This document shows positions 7,750 to 17,141 of a DNA stretch of 64,000 nucleotides, piece after piece. Source of the DNA: Mesorhizobium sp. WSM3859 (lineage in GTDB: Bacteria; Pseudomonadota; Alphaproteobacteria; Rhizobiales; Rhizobiaceae); contig NZ_NSGG01000005.1 of assembly GCF_002295065.1 (NCBI RefSeq), positions 248,001-312,000 of the forward strand. The letters are read 5' to 3'. Each line of letters starts with the position of its first letter. Position 1 is the first letter of the stretch. A model generated the notes under the pieces. It saw only the letters and a list, made by a program, of their open reading frames with translations. It made no database searches and was not told the DNA's origin. The translations under genes and the position numbers were made by a program.

Positions 7750-9081
7750 TTACATCTTGCCGTCGTCCTGGAAGACCTGCGTCCAGTCCTTGACCAGGCC
7801 GTCCAGCGCGTCCTTGGCGGAACCCTGGCCGGCAACGACATAGTCATGGAAGCGCTTCTGCGAGGCCTGCAGCAGCTGTGCGTAGCTCGGCTCGGCCCAG
7901 AAGTCCTTCACGATGGCCATCGAGTCGAGGAAGGTCTGCGCGTAAGGCTGGCTCGACGGGAACTTCGGATCCTTGACGACGGCGTTCAGGCAGGAATACC
8001 CACCGAGCGACCACCACTTGGCCTGTACGTCCTTGTTGGCGAACCACTTGATGTATTTCAGCGCCGATTCCTGCTTGTCGGAATAGGACACCACTGAGAT
8101 GCCCTGGCCGCCGAGCTGCGCGAACTGGTCGCCGTCGGGACCCTTCGGGTTGACGAAGTAGCCGATCTTGTCGCCGCCGACATTCTCGTCCTTCTGCAGG
8201 CCGGGCCAGGTGAAGGCGAAGTTCATATGCATCGCCACCTGTCCCGATTTGAAGGCGTCGACGCCCTCGCCCATATAGCTGTTGGAGGCGCCGGGCGGCG
8301 TGCAGCAGTCATAGAGCGCCTTGTAGAACTCCAGCCCCTTCACCGATTTCTCGGAGTTGACGAAGCCTTCCATCTCGTAGGGCTTCTTCGGGTTCTCATA
8401 CTGGAAGCCAAAGCTGTAGAGCACGTCCATGGCGCCCATGGTGATGCCTTCAGAGCCGCGCTCGGTATAGATCGAGGCGCCGTAGACGGTCTTGCCGTCG
8501 ATCTGGCGCTTCTGGAAGAACTCGGCGATCTGCTTCAGCTGGTCGAAGGTGGTCGGCGCGGCGAGGTCCCAGCCATATTTCTCCTTGAACTCCTTCTGCA
8601 ACTCGGGCTTGGAGAACCAGTCCTTGCGGTAGGTCCAGCCGACGACGTCGCCCATGGCCGGCAGCGCCCAGTAGTTCGGCGTGTTCTTCGGCCATTCCGA
8701 ATAGCCGACGACGGTCGCCGGCACGAAATCATCCATGCTGATCTTCTCTTTGTCGAAGAAGTCGTTCAGCTTGATGTAATGGCCATTCTCGGCGGAGCCG
8801 CCGATCCACTGGCTGTCGCCGATGATCAGGTCGCAGAGCTTGCCGTGCGAGTTCAGCTCGTTGAGGAAGCGAGCGGCGTATTCGGTCCACGGCACGAACT
8901 CGAATTTCATGCCGATGCCGGTTTCCTTGGTGAAGTCCTTGGACAGTTCCACGAGCGCGTTGGCCGGATCCCAGGCCGCCCAGCACAGAGTCAGGTCTTC
9001 CGCATGCGCGGCGGTCGAGACGGCTGTTGATGCAGTGATCGCCGAGGCCAGTCCCAACGCCAGTTTCAAGGTCGATTTCAT
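7750..9081 (-). CDS. ABC transporter solute-binding protein (glycerol/polyol type)
   Basis: 443 residues with a Sec signal peptide (about 1-27, cut after AHA). The mature protein begins EDLTLCWAAWDPANAL and has the two-lobed family 1 extracellular binding-protein character, with many aromatic residues of the kind that line sugar or polyol pockets. It is the first gene of the import unit and has an AGGTAAGG site before the ATG. The ligand cannot be read directly. The GlpU-like and two-ATPase companions suggest glycerol or a related C3/polyol compound; the dihydroxyacetone kinases downstream suggest a compound giving dihydroxyacetone. Confidence 0.92.
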   Translation of the reverse strand: MKSTLKLALGLASAITASTAVSTAAHAEDLTLCWAAWDPANALVELSKDFTKETGIGMKFEFVPWTEYAARFLNELNSHGKLCDLIIGDSQWIGGSAENGHYIKLNDFFDKEKISMDDFVPATVVGYSEWPKNTPNYWALPAMGDVVGWTYRKDWFSKPELQKEFKEKYGWDLAAPTTFDQLKQIAEFFQKRQIDGKTVYGASIYTERGSEGITMGAMDVLYSFGFQYENPKKPYEMEGFVNSEKSVKGLEFYKALYDCCTPPGASNSYMGEGVDAFKSGQVAMHMNFAFTWPGLQKDENVGGDKIGYFVNPKGPDGDQFAQLGGQGISVVSYSDKQESALKYIKWFANKDVQAKWWSLGGYSCLNAVVKDPKFPSSQPYAQTFLDSMAIVKDFWAEPSYAQLLQASQKRFHDYVVAGQGSAKDALDGLVKDWTQVFQDDGKM

Positions 9082-9206
9082 GCCTTACCTCCCATTTGCG
9101 AAACGCGTCCGAATGACGGTTTCAAGAGCCCCTCAACCCTCGCTCCTCCGAGGGCCTAAACAGGCGCGCGCTATGCGTCGCCTTGGCGCCGCGCTGCACA
9201 GCCGAT

Positions 9207-9244
9207 GTTTAGTAATTTGTTTAGTGATGCTCTTTTTACTAAAC
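9207..9244. promoter_or_regulatory. Putative repressor operator upstream of the transporter operon
   Basis: Three copies of the 9-mer GTTTAGTRA lie in the 254-base gap before the binding-protein gene: direct copies at 9207-9215 and 9219-9227, and an inverted copy (TTACTAAAC) at 9236-9244. The first and third form a perfect inverted repeat. The surrounding stretch is notably AT-rich for this genome. Sites of the form TTTAGTAA..TTACTAAA are typical of ROK-family sugar regulators in alphaproteobacteria. No regulator gene lies next to it in the window. Confidence 0.5.
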
Positions 9245-9335
9245 AACGCAAGCGAATTCGTTGCTGCGTTGCAGCATTGCGAAACGCGTCGTTGAAATCG
9301 TTGGGAAATGAACGCCGGACCTGTATCCGCCGCGG

Positions 9336-10034
9336 TCAGCCGGCCCCGGTGGTAGGGTTGGGCCTTGCCGTCAGCGGCCGGATCGCCGGCGCCGGCGGCA
9401 ACAGCGCGCGTATGTCGGCGAAGGGGAAAATCGGCTCGAAGCGGAAGGCCTCGGCCAGCGCGCCGGAGGCGCCGTTGCACTGGCCGGCGCGGAACTCGTT
9501 CTGGAGGCGTGCCCTGTGCACATAGTGCTCCGGACCTTGCGACTGGTGCGCCCGGATCGCTTTCGCCTTGATCTCCCAATGTTGCGTGATCTCGACATAA
9601 TGCGTCGGCGAAAAACCGGTGCCGCCGAGCGTGTCGGCATGCAGTACCGGCACCGCGAAGGATCCCGCGATGCGCACGCCGTCGGACAGCGCGCGGTGGT
9701 CGCCATGATAGTCGTAGGGCGCGTGGGTGATGGCGAGGTCGGGCTTCACCTCGCCGATCAGCGTCTTCAGCGCCGCAATAAGCGCGGCATCGGCGACGAG
9801 TTCGCCATCGGGAAAGTCGAGGAAGCGCGGCTCGACGCCGAGCAGGCCCGCCGCCTTGGCCGCTTCCTTGCGCCGCAAGCGGGCAAGCGCCTTGGGGTCG
9901 CCCGTGCCGCCTTTGGCACCATCGGTGGCTATGGCGAAAGTCAGCTCTGCGCCTTGCGCGGCATAGGCGGCCAGCGTACCGAACATGAATATCTCGATGT
10001 CGTCGGGATGTGCCCCCAGCGCCAGTATCTTCAC
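9336..10034 (-). CDS. PIG-L (LmbE) family deacetylase
   Basis: 232 residues with the metal-binding AHPDD motif at 8-12 and the distal HGDH (His110, His113), both hallmarks of zinc-dependent N-deacetylases of the PIG-L family (GlcNAc-type substrates). It starts at a GTG with a GGGAGAGAA site upstream; no ATG fits. It reads toward the transporter operon, but a 254-base gap with an operator-like repeat separates them. Its substrate is unknown; a role in processing the imported compound is only a possibility. Confidence 0.9.
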   Translation of the reverse strand: MKILALGAHPDDIEIFMFGTLAAYAAQGAELTFAIATDGAKGGTGDPKALARLRRKEAAKAAGLLGVEPRFLDFPDGELVADAALIAALKTLIGEVKPDLAITHAPYDYHGDHRALSDGVRIAGSFAVPVLHADTLGGTGFSPTHYVEITQHWEIKAKAIRAHQSQGPEHYVHRARLQNEFRAGQCNGASGALAEAFRFEPIFPFADIRALLPPAPAIRPLTARPNPTTGAG

Positions 10035-10055
10035 GTCTTCTCTCCCGGAAATGGT

Positions 10056-10939
10056 ATGCCGAACGGAATCCTGCTCGCCCTGATCGCCTATGCAAGCTAT
10101 TCGTTCAGCGACGCCGTCATCAAGAGCCTGGGCGGGCAGTCTTCGAGATCGGCTTCTTCTCGACCTTGTTTGCCGGCTGTTTCCTGTTCTTCACCAAGCC
10201 CGGTGACGAACGCTGGCGTGACTTCTGGCGCACCAGAAGGCCTTGGGCGGTGCAGGCGCGCGCCTTGGCCGGCATCGCTTCCGGCGTGCTCAGCGTCTTT
10301 GCCTTCACCACCATTCCGCTGGCGGAAGTCTACGCGCTGATTTTCCTGGCGCCGTTGCTCGTCACCATCCTGTCGACGGTCATCCTGAAGGAGAGGGTCG
10401 GTCCCTGGCGGTGGCTCGCCGTGGTCGCCGGCTTTGTCGGTGTCATGTTGGTGGTGCGGCCGGGTTTCCGCGAATTGCATCTTGGCCATCTCGCCGCCTT
10501 CGCCAACGCCTTCCTCGCCGCCACCAGCGTCATCCTGATGCGCTCGCTCGCCCAGCAGGAAAAGCGCACGACGATTCTCGGCGCGCTGGTCGGCTATGGC
10601 CTTGTCTTCAATGGCGTCGGCGCGGCCGCCTCGTCGTTCTCGCTCCCCAATTTCGGGCAACTGGTTTGGCTGATGATGGCGGGCCTCTTCACCGCCGGCG
10701 GGCAGCTGCTGCAATTGCTGGCGGTCAAATACGCACCGGCAAACCGCATCGCACCGACGCATTATTCGCAGATCGTTTGGGCGGTCATCCTCGGCGCGTT
10801 GTTCTTCCACGAATATCCCGACTGGCTGTCATTGGTTGGCCTTACGGTGGTCGGCGCGTCAGGCCTGCTAACGATGGTGCGCGAGGAGGTCAGGCTCGGC
10901 ACCGTGCGCTGGAACCCGTTTTCGCGCACCAGGCTTTGA
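10056..10939 (+). pseudogene. EamA (DMT) family transporter, frameshifted near the N-terminus
   Basis: The natural start is the ATG at 10056, which encodes the first helix (MPNGILLALIAYASYSFSDA). The reading then breaks near 10130-10142. The rest (VFEIGFFSTLFAG onward, about nine more membrane helices in two EamA repeats) continues in another frame to 10939. Total length is 884 bases, one short of a multiple of three. A GTG-initiated frame from 10010 stays open but has an arginine-rich N-terminus and would overlap the PIG-L start. Either a one-base loss inactivated this exporter or the base call is wrong. It diverges from the PIG-L gene with only 21 bases between starts. Confidence 0.75.
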
Positions 10940-10984
10940 GCGCATACGTTGCATGGCGACCGCGACCGCTGATATGCGGGCGAC

Positions 10985-13447
10985 ATGACGACGAAATCCT
11001 TGCCGGAGCTCCCGGTCACAGCCGTGCTGCCGGCACTTGGCGAAGCGCTCGCGCAGCGCAACAGCGCCGTGCTGGTGGCGCCGCCCGGCGCCGGCAAGAC
11101 GACGCTGGTGCCGCTGGCGCTGCTCGACGCGCCATGGCTGGGGCAGGGCCGGATCGTGCTGCTTGAGCCGCGGCGGCTCGCCGCCCGCGCCGCCGCCCGC
11201 CGCATGGCTGAACTGCTCGGCGAAGAACCGGGCGGCACGGTGGGCTACGCCATGCGCATGGAGAACCGGACCTCGGCGCGGACAAAGATCCTGGTCGTCA
11301 CCGAAGGCGTGCTCTCGCGCATGATCCTCGACGATCCGGAGCTGCCGGGCGTCTCGGCGGTGATCTTCGACGAATTCCATGAGCGTTCGCTGGATGGCGA
11401 TTTCGGCCTGGCGCTGGCGCTCGACGTTCAGGGCGCGCTGCGTCCCGACCTGCGCGTGTTGGTCATGTCGGCGACGCTCGACGGCGCGCGCGTGGCGAAG
11501 CTTTTGTCGGAGGCGCCGGTCATCGAAAGCGAGGGCCGGGCCTATCCGGTCGAGATCCGCTATGACGAGCGGCCGGCCGGCACGGCGATCGAGGACGCCA
11601 TGGCCAGGGGGGTTCGCGCGGCCCTGGCTGGCGAGCAGGGCAGCGTGCTCGCCTTCCTGCCCGGGCAGCGCGAGATCGAACGCACCGCCGAGCGGCTCGC
11701 GGGCAGTGTCGCGGCCGACACCGACATCGTTCAGCTCTACGGCCAGCTCGACAACAAGGCGCAGGACCAGGCGATCAGGCCGGCGCCGGCCGGCCGCCGC
11801 AAGGTGGTGCTGGCGACCTCCATCGCCGAAACCTCGATCACCATCGACGGCGTGCGCGTCGTCATCGATTCCGGCCTGTCGCGGCTGCCGCGCTACGAGC
11901 CGGCGAGCGGCCTGACCAGGCTGGAGACGGTGCGCGTCAGCAGGGCTTCGGCCGACCAGCGCGCCGGCCGCGCCGGACGCACGCAACCCGGTGTGGCGGT
12001 GCGCCTGTGGCGCGCCGAGCAGACCGCGTCGCTTCCCGCCTTCACGCCGCCGGAAATCCTCGAGGCCGATCTCTCCGGCCTGCTGCTCGACTGCGCCGCC
12101 TTCGGCGTCGCCGATCCGTCGAGCCTGTCCTTCCTCGATCCGCCGCAGGCCCCGGCGCTCAACGAAGCAAGGGTTCTGCTCAAGGCGCTGCACGCCATCG
12201 ATGAGACAGGGCGGCTGACGGAAGCAGGCGCCGCCATGCGCAAGCTGGCGCTGCCGGTGCGGCTGGCGCATATGGTGGCCGAAGCGGCGAAGACCGGCCA
12301 TGCGCTAGAAGCGGCGACGGTTGCCGTGCTTTTGACCGAGCGTGGGCTGGGCGGCGACAGCGCCGATCTGGAGCGGCGGCTGATCCGGTTTCGCGGCGAG
12401 AAATCGCCGCGCGCCAATGCCGCCAGGCAGCTCGCCGAGCGTTTGGCCAGACAGGCCGGTGGCGGGCAGGGCGGCGAGGCGGCCTCTGCCGGCGCCCTCC
12501 TCATCCATGCCTGGCCGGATCGCGTGGCGAGGGCGCGCGGCGAGCGCGGCCGCTTCGTGCTCGCCAACGGTTCAGGCGCCATGGTCGATGCCGCCGATCC
12601 ACTCGCCAACGAAACCTGGCTCGTGGTCGCCGACCTGCAGGGCAAGGCGCAGAACGCCCGCATCACCGCGGCCGCGCCGGTCGGCGAGGCGGATATCCGC
12701 GCCGCTCTTGCCGATCGCATCGAGACGAAGCGCGAGACGAGCTTCGACCGCGAACGCCGCGCCGTGCGCGTGCGCGAGACTGCCAGGCTCGGCGCCATCA
12801 CCCTGTCTGAACGCATGCTGCCCGCGCCCTCCGGCGCCGATGCCGACCGCGCCATTCTCGACGCCGTGAGAGAGCACGGCCTGGCGCTGCTCGATTGGGG
12901 CAAGGAGGCCGAAACCCTACGGCAGCGGCTCGGCTGGCTCCATCGCGGCCTCGGCGCACCCTGGCCCGACGTTTCGGACGACGCGCTTGTTGGGCGCCTC
13001 GACGACTGGCTCCTGCCGTTTCTCTCCGGCGATGCCTCCTTCGCGGCCATCAAGCCGGGGACTTTGTCCTCCGCGCTCATGGCGCTTCTTCCGCATGACC
13101 TGCAGCGCAAGGTCGACGCGCTGGCGCCGACCCATTTCGACGCGCCGTCCGGCAGCCATGTTCCGATCCGCTATGACGGCGAATGGCCGGTGCTGGCGGT
13201 CCGGGTGCAGGAGTTGTTCGGCCTCGACCGGCATCCTTCCATCGCCAACGGCACGGTGCCGCTGATGCTGGAGCTTCTGTCGCCGGCGCACCGGCCGATC
13301 CAGACGACGCGCGACTTGCCAGGCTTCTGGCGTGGCTCCTGGGCGGATGTGCGCACCGACATGCGCGGCCGCTACCCAAAGCATGTCTGGCCGGAAAACC
13401 CGCTGCTGGCAGCCGCCACCAGCCGTGCCAAGCCGCGGGGAACGTGA
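10985..13447 (+). CDS. hrpB: ATP-dependent helicase HrpB
   Basis: 820 residues, the usual length for HrpB, a DEAH-box helicase of unsettled cellular role. Motifs in order: Walker A PPGAGKTT (33-40), motif II DEFHER (about 128-133), SATLDG, and QRAGRAGRT of the second RecA domain, followed by the HA2-like region and the HrpB-specific C-terminal domain. The ATG at 10985 follows the frameshifted EamA gene by 45 bases, and actS starts 43 bases after the stop. Confidence 0.96.
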   Translation: MTTKSLPELPVTAVLPALGEALAQRNSAVLVAPPGAGKTTLVPLALLDAPWLGQGRIVLLEPRRLAARAAARRMAELLGEEPGGTVGYAMRMENRTSARTKILVVTEGVLSRMILDDPELPGVSAVIFDEFHERSLDGDFGLALALDVQGALRPDLRVLVMSATLDGARVAKLLSEAPVIESEGRAYPVEIRYDERPAGTAIEDAMARGVRAALAGEQGSVLAFLPGQREIERTAERLAGSVAADTDIVQLYGQLDNKAQDQAIRPAPAGRRKVVLATSIAETSITIDGVRVVIDSGLSRLPRYEPASGLTRLETVRVSRASADQRAGRAGRTQPGVAVRLWRAEQTASLPAFTPPEILEADLSGLLLDCAAFGVADPSSLSFLDPPQAPALNEARVLLKALHAIDETGRLTEAGAAMRKLALPVRLAHMVAEAAKTGHALEAATVAVLLTERGLGGDSADLERRLIRFRGEKSPRANAARQLAERLARQAGGGQGGEAASAGALLIHAWPDRVARARGERGRFVLANGSGAMVDAADPLANETWLVVADLQGKAQNARITAAAPVGEADIRAALADRIETKRETSFDRERRAVRVRETARLGAITLSERMLPAPSGADADRAILDAVREHGLALLDWGKEAETLRQRLGWLHRGLGAPWPDVSDDALVGRLDDWLLPFLSGDASFAAIKPGTLSSALMALLPHDLQRKVDALAPTHFDAPSGSHVPIRYDGEWPVLAVRVQELFGLDRHPSIANGTVPLMLELLSPAHRPIQTTRDLPGFWRGSWADVRTDMRGRYPKHVWPENPLLAAATSRAKPRGT

Positions 13448-13490
13448 CGATGCTCTATCGCTTCCGCTCCTGCGGCTGTAATCCTTGACC

Positions 13491-14816
13491 ATGATCAACA
13501 TCCTGCGCGCGCCCGATACTCAGCAAAGCCAGCGGCTGCGGCTCAACACGCTGGTTCGTTTGCGCTGGTTGGCCATCGTCGGCCAGAGCGTCGCGGTGCT
13601 CGTCGTTGCCTATGGCTTGAAATTCCCCTTGCCGGTGTCGATGTGCTTTGCGCTGATCGCCTGCTCGGCCTGGATGAATCTGTGGCTCACCTTCCGCTAT
13701 CCGGCGGCGCATCGGCTCACCCCGCTTTCGGCCTTCGTCATCCTCACCTTCGACGGCATCCAGCTCAGCGGATTGCTTTACATGACCGGAGGCCTGACCA
13801 ACCCGTTCTCGGTGCTGCTTTCCGTGCCTGTTGTCATTTCGGCGACATCCTTGCCGCTGCGGATGACTGCTGTGCTTGGCGCGCTGGTCATGTTGGCGGC
13901 AACTCTTCTGGTGTTCTTTCACCTGCCGCTGCCCTGGTACGAAGGAGCGCCGCTGCCGATGCCCTTCATCTATGTCGCCGGCATGTGGATGGCTGTGTTC
14001 GCCTCGATCGCCTTCACCGCCATCTATGCCTTTCGCGTCGCGGCGGAAGCGCGCCTGCTCGCCAACGCTTTGGCCGCCACCGAGCTAGTGCTGCAGCGCG
14101 AGCAGCATCTTTCGGCCCTGGACGGGCTGGCTGCCGCCGCCGCGCATGAGCTCGGCACGCCGCTGGCCACCATCACCGTCGTCGCCAAGGAGATGGAAAA
14201 GGCGCTCGGCAAGGACCCGAAATATGGCGAGGACGTCAAGCTCCTGCGCTCGCAGAGCGAACGCTGCCGCGAGATCCTGAAGCGGCTGACCAGCCTTTCC
14301 TCGGAAGGCGAAGCACATCTGTCGCGCATGCCGCTCACCTCGCTGATCGAGGAGGTGACGGCGCCGCACCGCGATTTCGGCATCTCGATCCGGCTGCGGC
14401 CCGGCGAGCGCATCGGCCCCGAGCCAGTCGGCCAGCGCAACCCCGGCGTCATCTACGGGCTCGGCAATCTGGTCGAGAATGCCGTCGATTTCGCCCGCAA
14501 GTCGGTCACCGTCAGCTGGAGCTGGGACAATGAGACGGTCACCTTCTCCATCATCGATGACGGGCCCGGGTTCCCGGCCGAGATCATCGACCGCATCGGC
14601 GAACCCTATATGTCGACGCGTCAGGGCACGGAAGCCGGCGGCGGCCTGGGGCTCGGACTGTTCATCGCCAAGACCTTGCTGGAGCGTTCCGGCGCCACCA
14701 TCGATTTCCGCAATTCGAGCGGGCTCGGCGAAGGCGCGGTAGTGCAGATATCCTGGCCGCGCGGCCTCTTCCTCAACCAAGGACAGGCCTCGGCCACCAT
14801 GTTCGACAATGCGTAA
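13491..14816 (+). CDS. actS: Redox-sensing histidine kinase ActS/RegB
   Basis: 441 residues from the ATG at 13491; a TTG two codons earlier is also open. Six membrane segments cover about 20-180 and include the conserved GGLTNPF motif (100-106) linked to quinone sensing in RegB. The phospho-acceptor is His219 in the AAAAHELGTPL H-box. The redox-active cysteine of RegB proteins is Cys259 in ERCREIL. The N box (NLVENAVDFA), DDGPGF and GGGLGLGLF complete the kinase domain. Together with actR it controls redox, acid-tolerance and often nitrogen or carbon genes in rhizobia. Confidence 0.95.
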   Translation: MINILRAPDTQQSQRLRLNTLVRLRWLAIVGQSVAVLVVAYGLKFPLPVSMCFALIACSAWMNLWLTFRYPAAHRLTPLSAFVILTFDGIQLSGLLYMTGGLTNPFSVLLSVPVVISATSLPLRMTAVLGALVMLAATLLVFFHLPLPWYEGAPLPMPFIYVAGMWMAVFASIAFTAIYAFRVAAEARLLANALAATELVLQREQHLSALDGLAAAAAHELGTPLATITVVAKEMEKALGKDPKYGEDVKLLRSQSERCREILKRLTSLSSEGEAHLSRMPLTSLIEEVTAPHRDFGISIRLRPGERIGPEPVGQRNPGVIYGLGNLVENAVDFARKSVTVSWSWDNETVTFSIIDDGPGFPAEIIDRIGEPYMSTRQGTEAGGGLGLGLFIAKTLLERSGATIDFRNSSGLGEGAVVQISWPRGLFLNQGQASATMFDNA

Positions 14817-15040
14817 CCTTCGTTGGATGGTGCCTAAACCTTGCAATTACCGCATGACAGCTCTGTTGCCGGCTCTAAAAAATGGACATTGCTCTTGCGG
14901 GACTGTATCTGCGTAAAAGTGAAGCATGTCGCCCAAAATTGTGTCTGGAAAAGCGGCATGCCCGAAAAACATGGACTTCGAGCGCCTTCGCCGGAATTCG
15001 TTTCGACGGGTGTGCTTTTGGTCAATAGGGTGCCGATAAG

Positions 15041-15604
15041 ATGAGCGGAGACGAAACGGCTGGCGCAATGGTTGAGGGCGAGGACACCTCGCTGCTCATC
15101 GTCGAGGACGACAAGCCCTTCCTCACCCGCCTGGCCCGGGCCATGGAGACCAGGGGCTTCGTGGTCGAGACGGCGGAAAGCGTGGAAGAGGCGGTCGCCA
15201 AGGCGCGCGCCCATCCGCCGGCCTATGCGGTGGTCGACATGCGCCTCGGCGACGGCAACGGCCTTGATGTCGTGGCAGTCATCCGCGAAAAGCGCGACGA
15301 CGCCCGCGCCATCATCCTGACCGGCTATGGCAACATCGCCACCGCGGTGACGGCGGTGAAGCTCGGCGCCATCGACTATCTCTCCAAGCCCGCCGATGCC
15401 GACGATGTCTTCGCCGCGCTCACCCGCACCTCCGGCGAACGCGCCGCGCCGCCGGAAAACCCGATGTCGGCCGACCGTGTGCGCTGGGAGCACATCCAGC
15501 GCGTCTACGAAATGTGCGACCGCAACGTGTCCGAGACGGCGCGCCGGCTGAACATGCATCGCCGCACCTTGCAGCGGATTCTCGCCAAGCGGGCGCCGCG
15601 CTGA
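15041..15604 (+). CDS. actR: Response regulator ActR/RegA
   Basis: 187 residues. The receiver domain has acidic Asp23/Asp24, the phosphorylation site Asp66 in VVDMRLGDGNG, and the conserved Lys in SKPAD. A proline-containing linker leads to a Fis-type helix-turn-helix (about 150-183, SETARRLNMHRRTLQRIL), the near-invariant DNA-binding end of the RegA family. It lies 224 bases after actS on the same strand; the gap is long enough for its own promoter. Confidence 0.95.
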   Translation: MSGDETAGAMVEGEDTSLLIVEDDKPFLTRLARAMETRGFVVETAESVEEAVAKARAHPPAYAVVDMRLGDGNGLDVVAVIREKRDDARAIILTGYGNIATAVTAVKLGAIDYLSKPADADDVFAALTRTSGERAAPPENPMSADRVRWEHIQRVYEMCDRNVSETARRLNMHRRTLQRILAKRAPR

Positions 15605-15685
15605 GTTGGCTGGACGTACTGCATAACGCGCTTCGGCCGACCTCGGGTTCGGTTGGTGGCGAAGACCCAAACCACCAAAGCCGGC

Positions 15686-15858
15686 GCTGCCCCTCATCGC
15701 CCTGCCGGGCACTTCTCCCCGTATAGTGACGGGGAGAAGGGGCTGCCCGCAACGCTGGCTCCCTTACGCGCCGTCGGAGATTAGCGAAATCCTGCGCGAG
15801 AGCGCCCTTCTCCCCGTTCTACGGGGAGAAGATGCCGGCAGGCAGATGAGGGGCGGCC
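15686..15858. repeat. MITE-like palindromic repeat element
   Basis: Outer inverted arms of about 25 bp (15686-15711 and 15833-15858, roughly CTGCCCCTCAT..CTGCCGGCA) flank two hairpins of the same core. CTTCTCCCCGT and ACGGGGAGAAG pair at 15712-15722 with 15729-15739, and again at 15807-15817 with 15821-15831. It fills most of the 336-base gap between actR and nhaA; no gene is seen there. The second hairpin (11-bp stem, 3-base loop) could stop transcripts from actR. Confidence 0.75.
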
Positions 15859-15940
15859 GGCGTTCGCAAAATTGTGACGCTTGCCCGGCCGTTGAAGTTT
15901 GCGCATCATCGCGCCGCCGAGAGGAAAGTGAGGGGTCGAA

Positions 15941-17137
15941 ATGCAGGCTTTGGACGAGCGGCCGACATCGATCCTGCGCGAATTCCTCGACGGCGAGGCC
16001 GCCGGCGGCATCATCCTGATGGTAGCCGCAGCCCTTGCGCTGATCGTCGCCAACTCGCCTTTAGCCGGAACCTATTTCGCCGTCCTCCACGCCTATCTCG
16101 GGCCGCTCAGCGTCTCGCATTGGATCAATGACGGGCTGATGGCGGTGTTTTTCCTGCTGGTCGGGCTCGAGATCAAGCGCGAGATGCTGGACGGGCAGCT
16201 CTCGACCTGGCCGCGCCGCGTGCTGCCCGGCATCGCCGCCGCCGGCGGCATGGTGGTGCCGGCGCTGGTCTATGTCTTGATCAACCGCGACAATCAGGCA
16301 GCGCTCTCCGGCTGGGCGATCCCCACCGCCACCGACATCGCCTTCGCGCTCGGCGTGCTCTCGCTGCTCGGCAGCCGCGTGCCCGCCTCGCTGAAAGTCT
16401 TCCTCACCGCTCTCGCCATCATCGACGATCTCGGCGCCGTCATCATCATCGCGCTGTTCTACACCGGCGGCCTGTCGCTCGCTTATCTCGGCGCCGCCTT
16501 TGCGGTTATCGCTCTGCTGGTCGTGCTCAACCGCATGCGGGCCATGAAGCTCTGGCCGTATCTGCTGCTCGGCGCCGTGCTATGGGTGCTGGTGCTGAAG
16601 TCGGGCGTGCATGCCACGCTGGCCGGCGTCGCGCTGGCGCTCACCATCCCCCTGGAACGTTCTCCCGGCATCAGCCACGATACAGAACACTCGCCCCTGC
16701 ATCGCCTTGAGCACGGCCTGCACAAGCTCGTGCCCTTCCTGGTCATCCCGATCTTCGGCTTTGCCAATGCCGGCGTCTCGCTAGGCGGCCTGAGCTTTGC
16801 CACCCTTGTCGAGCCGCTGACGCTGGGCGTCGCCGCCGGCCTTGTTCTCGGCAAGCTGGCCGGCGTCTTCGGCTCCTCGGCGCTGGCCATCCGCTTCGGC
16901 CTTGCCGACCTGCCGGTCAATGCCGGCTGGCTGCACATGCTGGGCATCTCGCTGCTCTGCGGCATCGGCTTCACCATGAGCCTGTTCATCGGCCTGCTCG
17001 CCTTCGCCAGCGACCCGGCGCTGCAGGACGCCGTGAAGGTCGGCATCCTCGCGGGCTCGCTGATTGCCGCGCTGCTCGGAGCCGCCGTGCTGCTGACGGC
17101 ACCGGCGGCCAGCGGGGCGGAAGAAGATCTGGGCTGA
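15941..17137 (+). CDS. nhaA: Na+/H+ antiporter NhaA
   Basis: 398 residues with about 12 membrane helices, the normal NhaA length. The ion-binding pair is Asp162/Asp163 in [16 protein letters not shown], and the helix [12 protein letters not shown] motif (Thr131-Asp132) is intact, as is the N-terminal [12 protein letters not shown]. The protein exports sodium in exchange for protons at the inner membrane. The ATG follows an AGTGAGGGG site. It stands alone, convergent with the sigma factor gene, with 4 bases between the stops. Confidence 0.96.
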   Translation: MQALDERPTSILREFLDGEAAGGIILMVAAALALIVANSPLAGTYFAVLHAYLGPLSVSHWINDGLMAVFFLLVGLEIKREMLDGQLSTWPRRVLPGIAAAGGMVVPALVYVLINRDNQAALSGWAIPTATDIAFALGVLSLLGSRVPASLKVFLTALAIIDDLGAVIIIALFYTGGLSLAYLGAAFAVIALLVVLNRMRAMKLWPYLLLGAVLWVLVLKSGVHATLAGVALALTIPLERSPGISHDTEHSPLHRLEHGLHKLVPFLVIPIFGFANAGVSLGGLSFATLVEPLTLGVAAGLVLGKLAGVFGSSALAIRFGLADLPVNAGWLHMLGISLLCGIGFTMSLFIGLLAFASDPALQDAVKVGILAGSLIAALLGAAVLLTAPAASGAEEDLG

Positions 17138-17141
17138 TCAC

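Noticed and set aside
7681..7750. Hairpin at 7689-7727 as a rho-independent terminator of the binding-protein gene
   Set aside because: On the transcribed strand the stem is followed by A residues instead of U, and the permeases downstream need read-through; an RNA-stability role fits better.
10010..10052. GTG start that makes the EamA gene one uninterrupted frame
   Set aside because: The added N-terminus is arginine-rich, overlaps the PIG-L start and lacks the first membrane helix, which is found in another frame from 10056.
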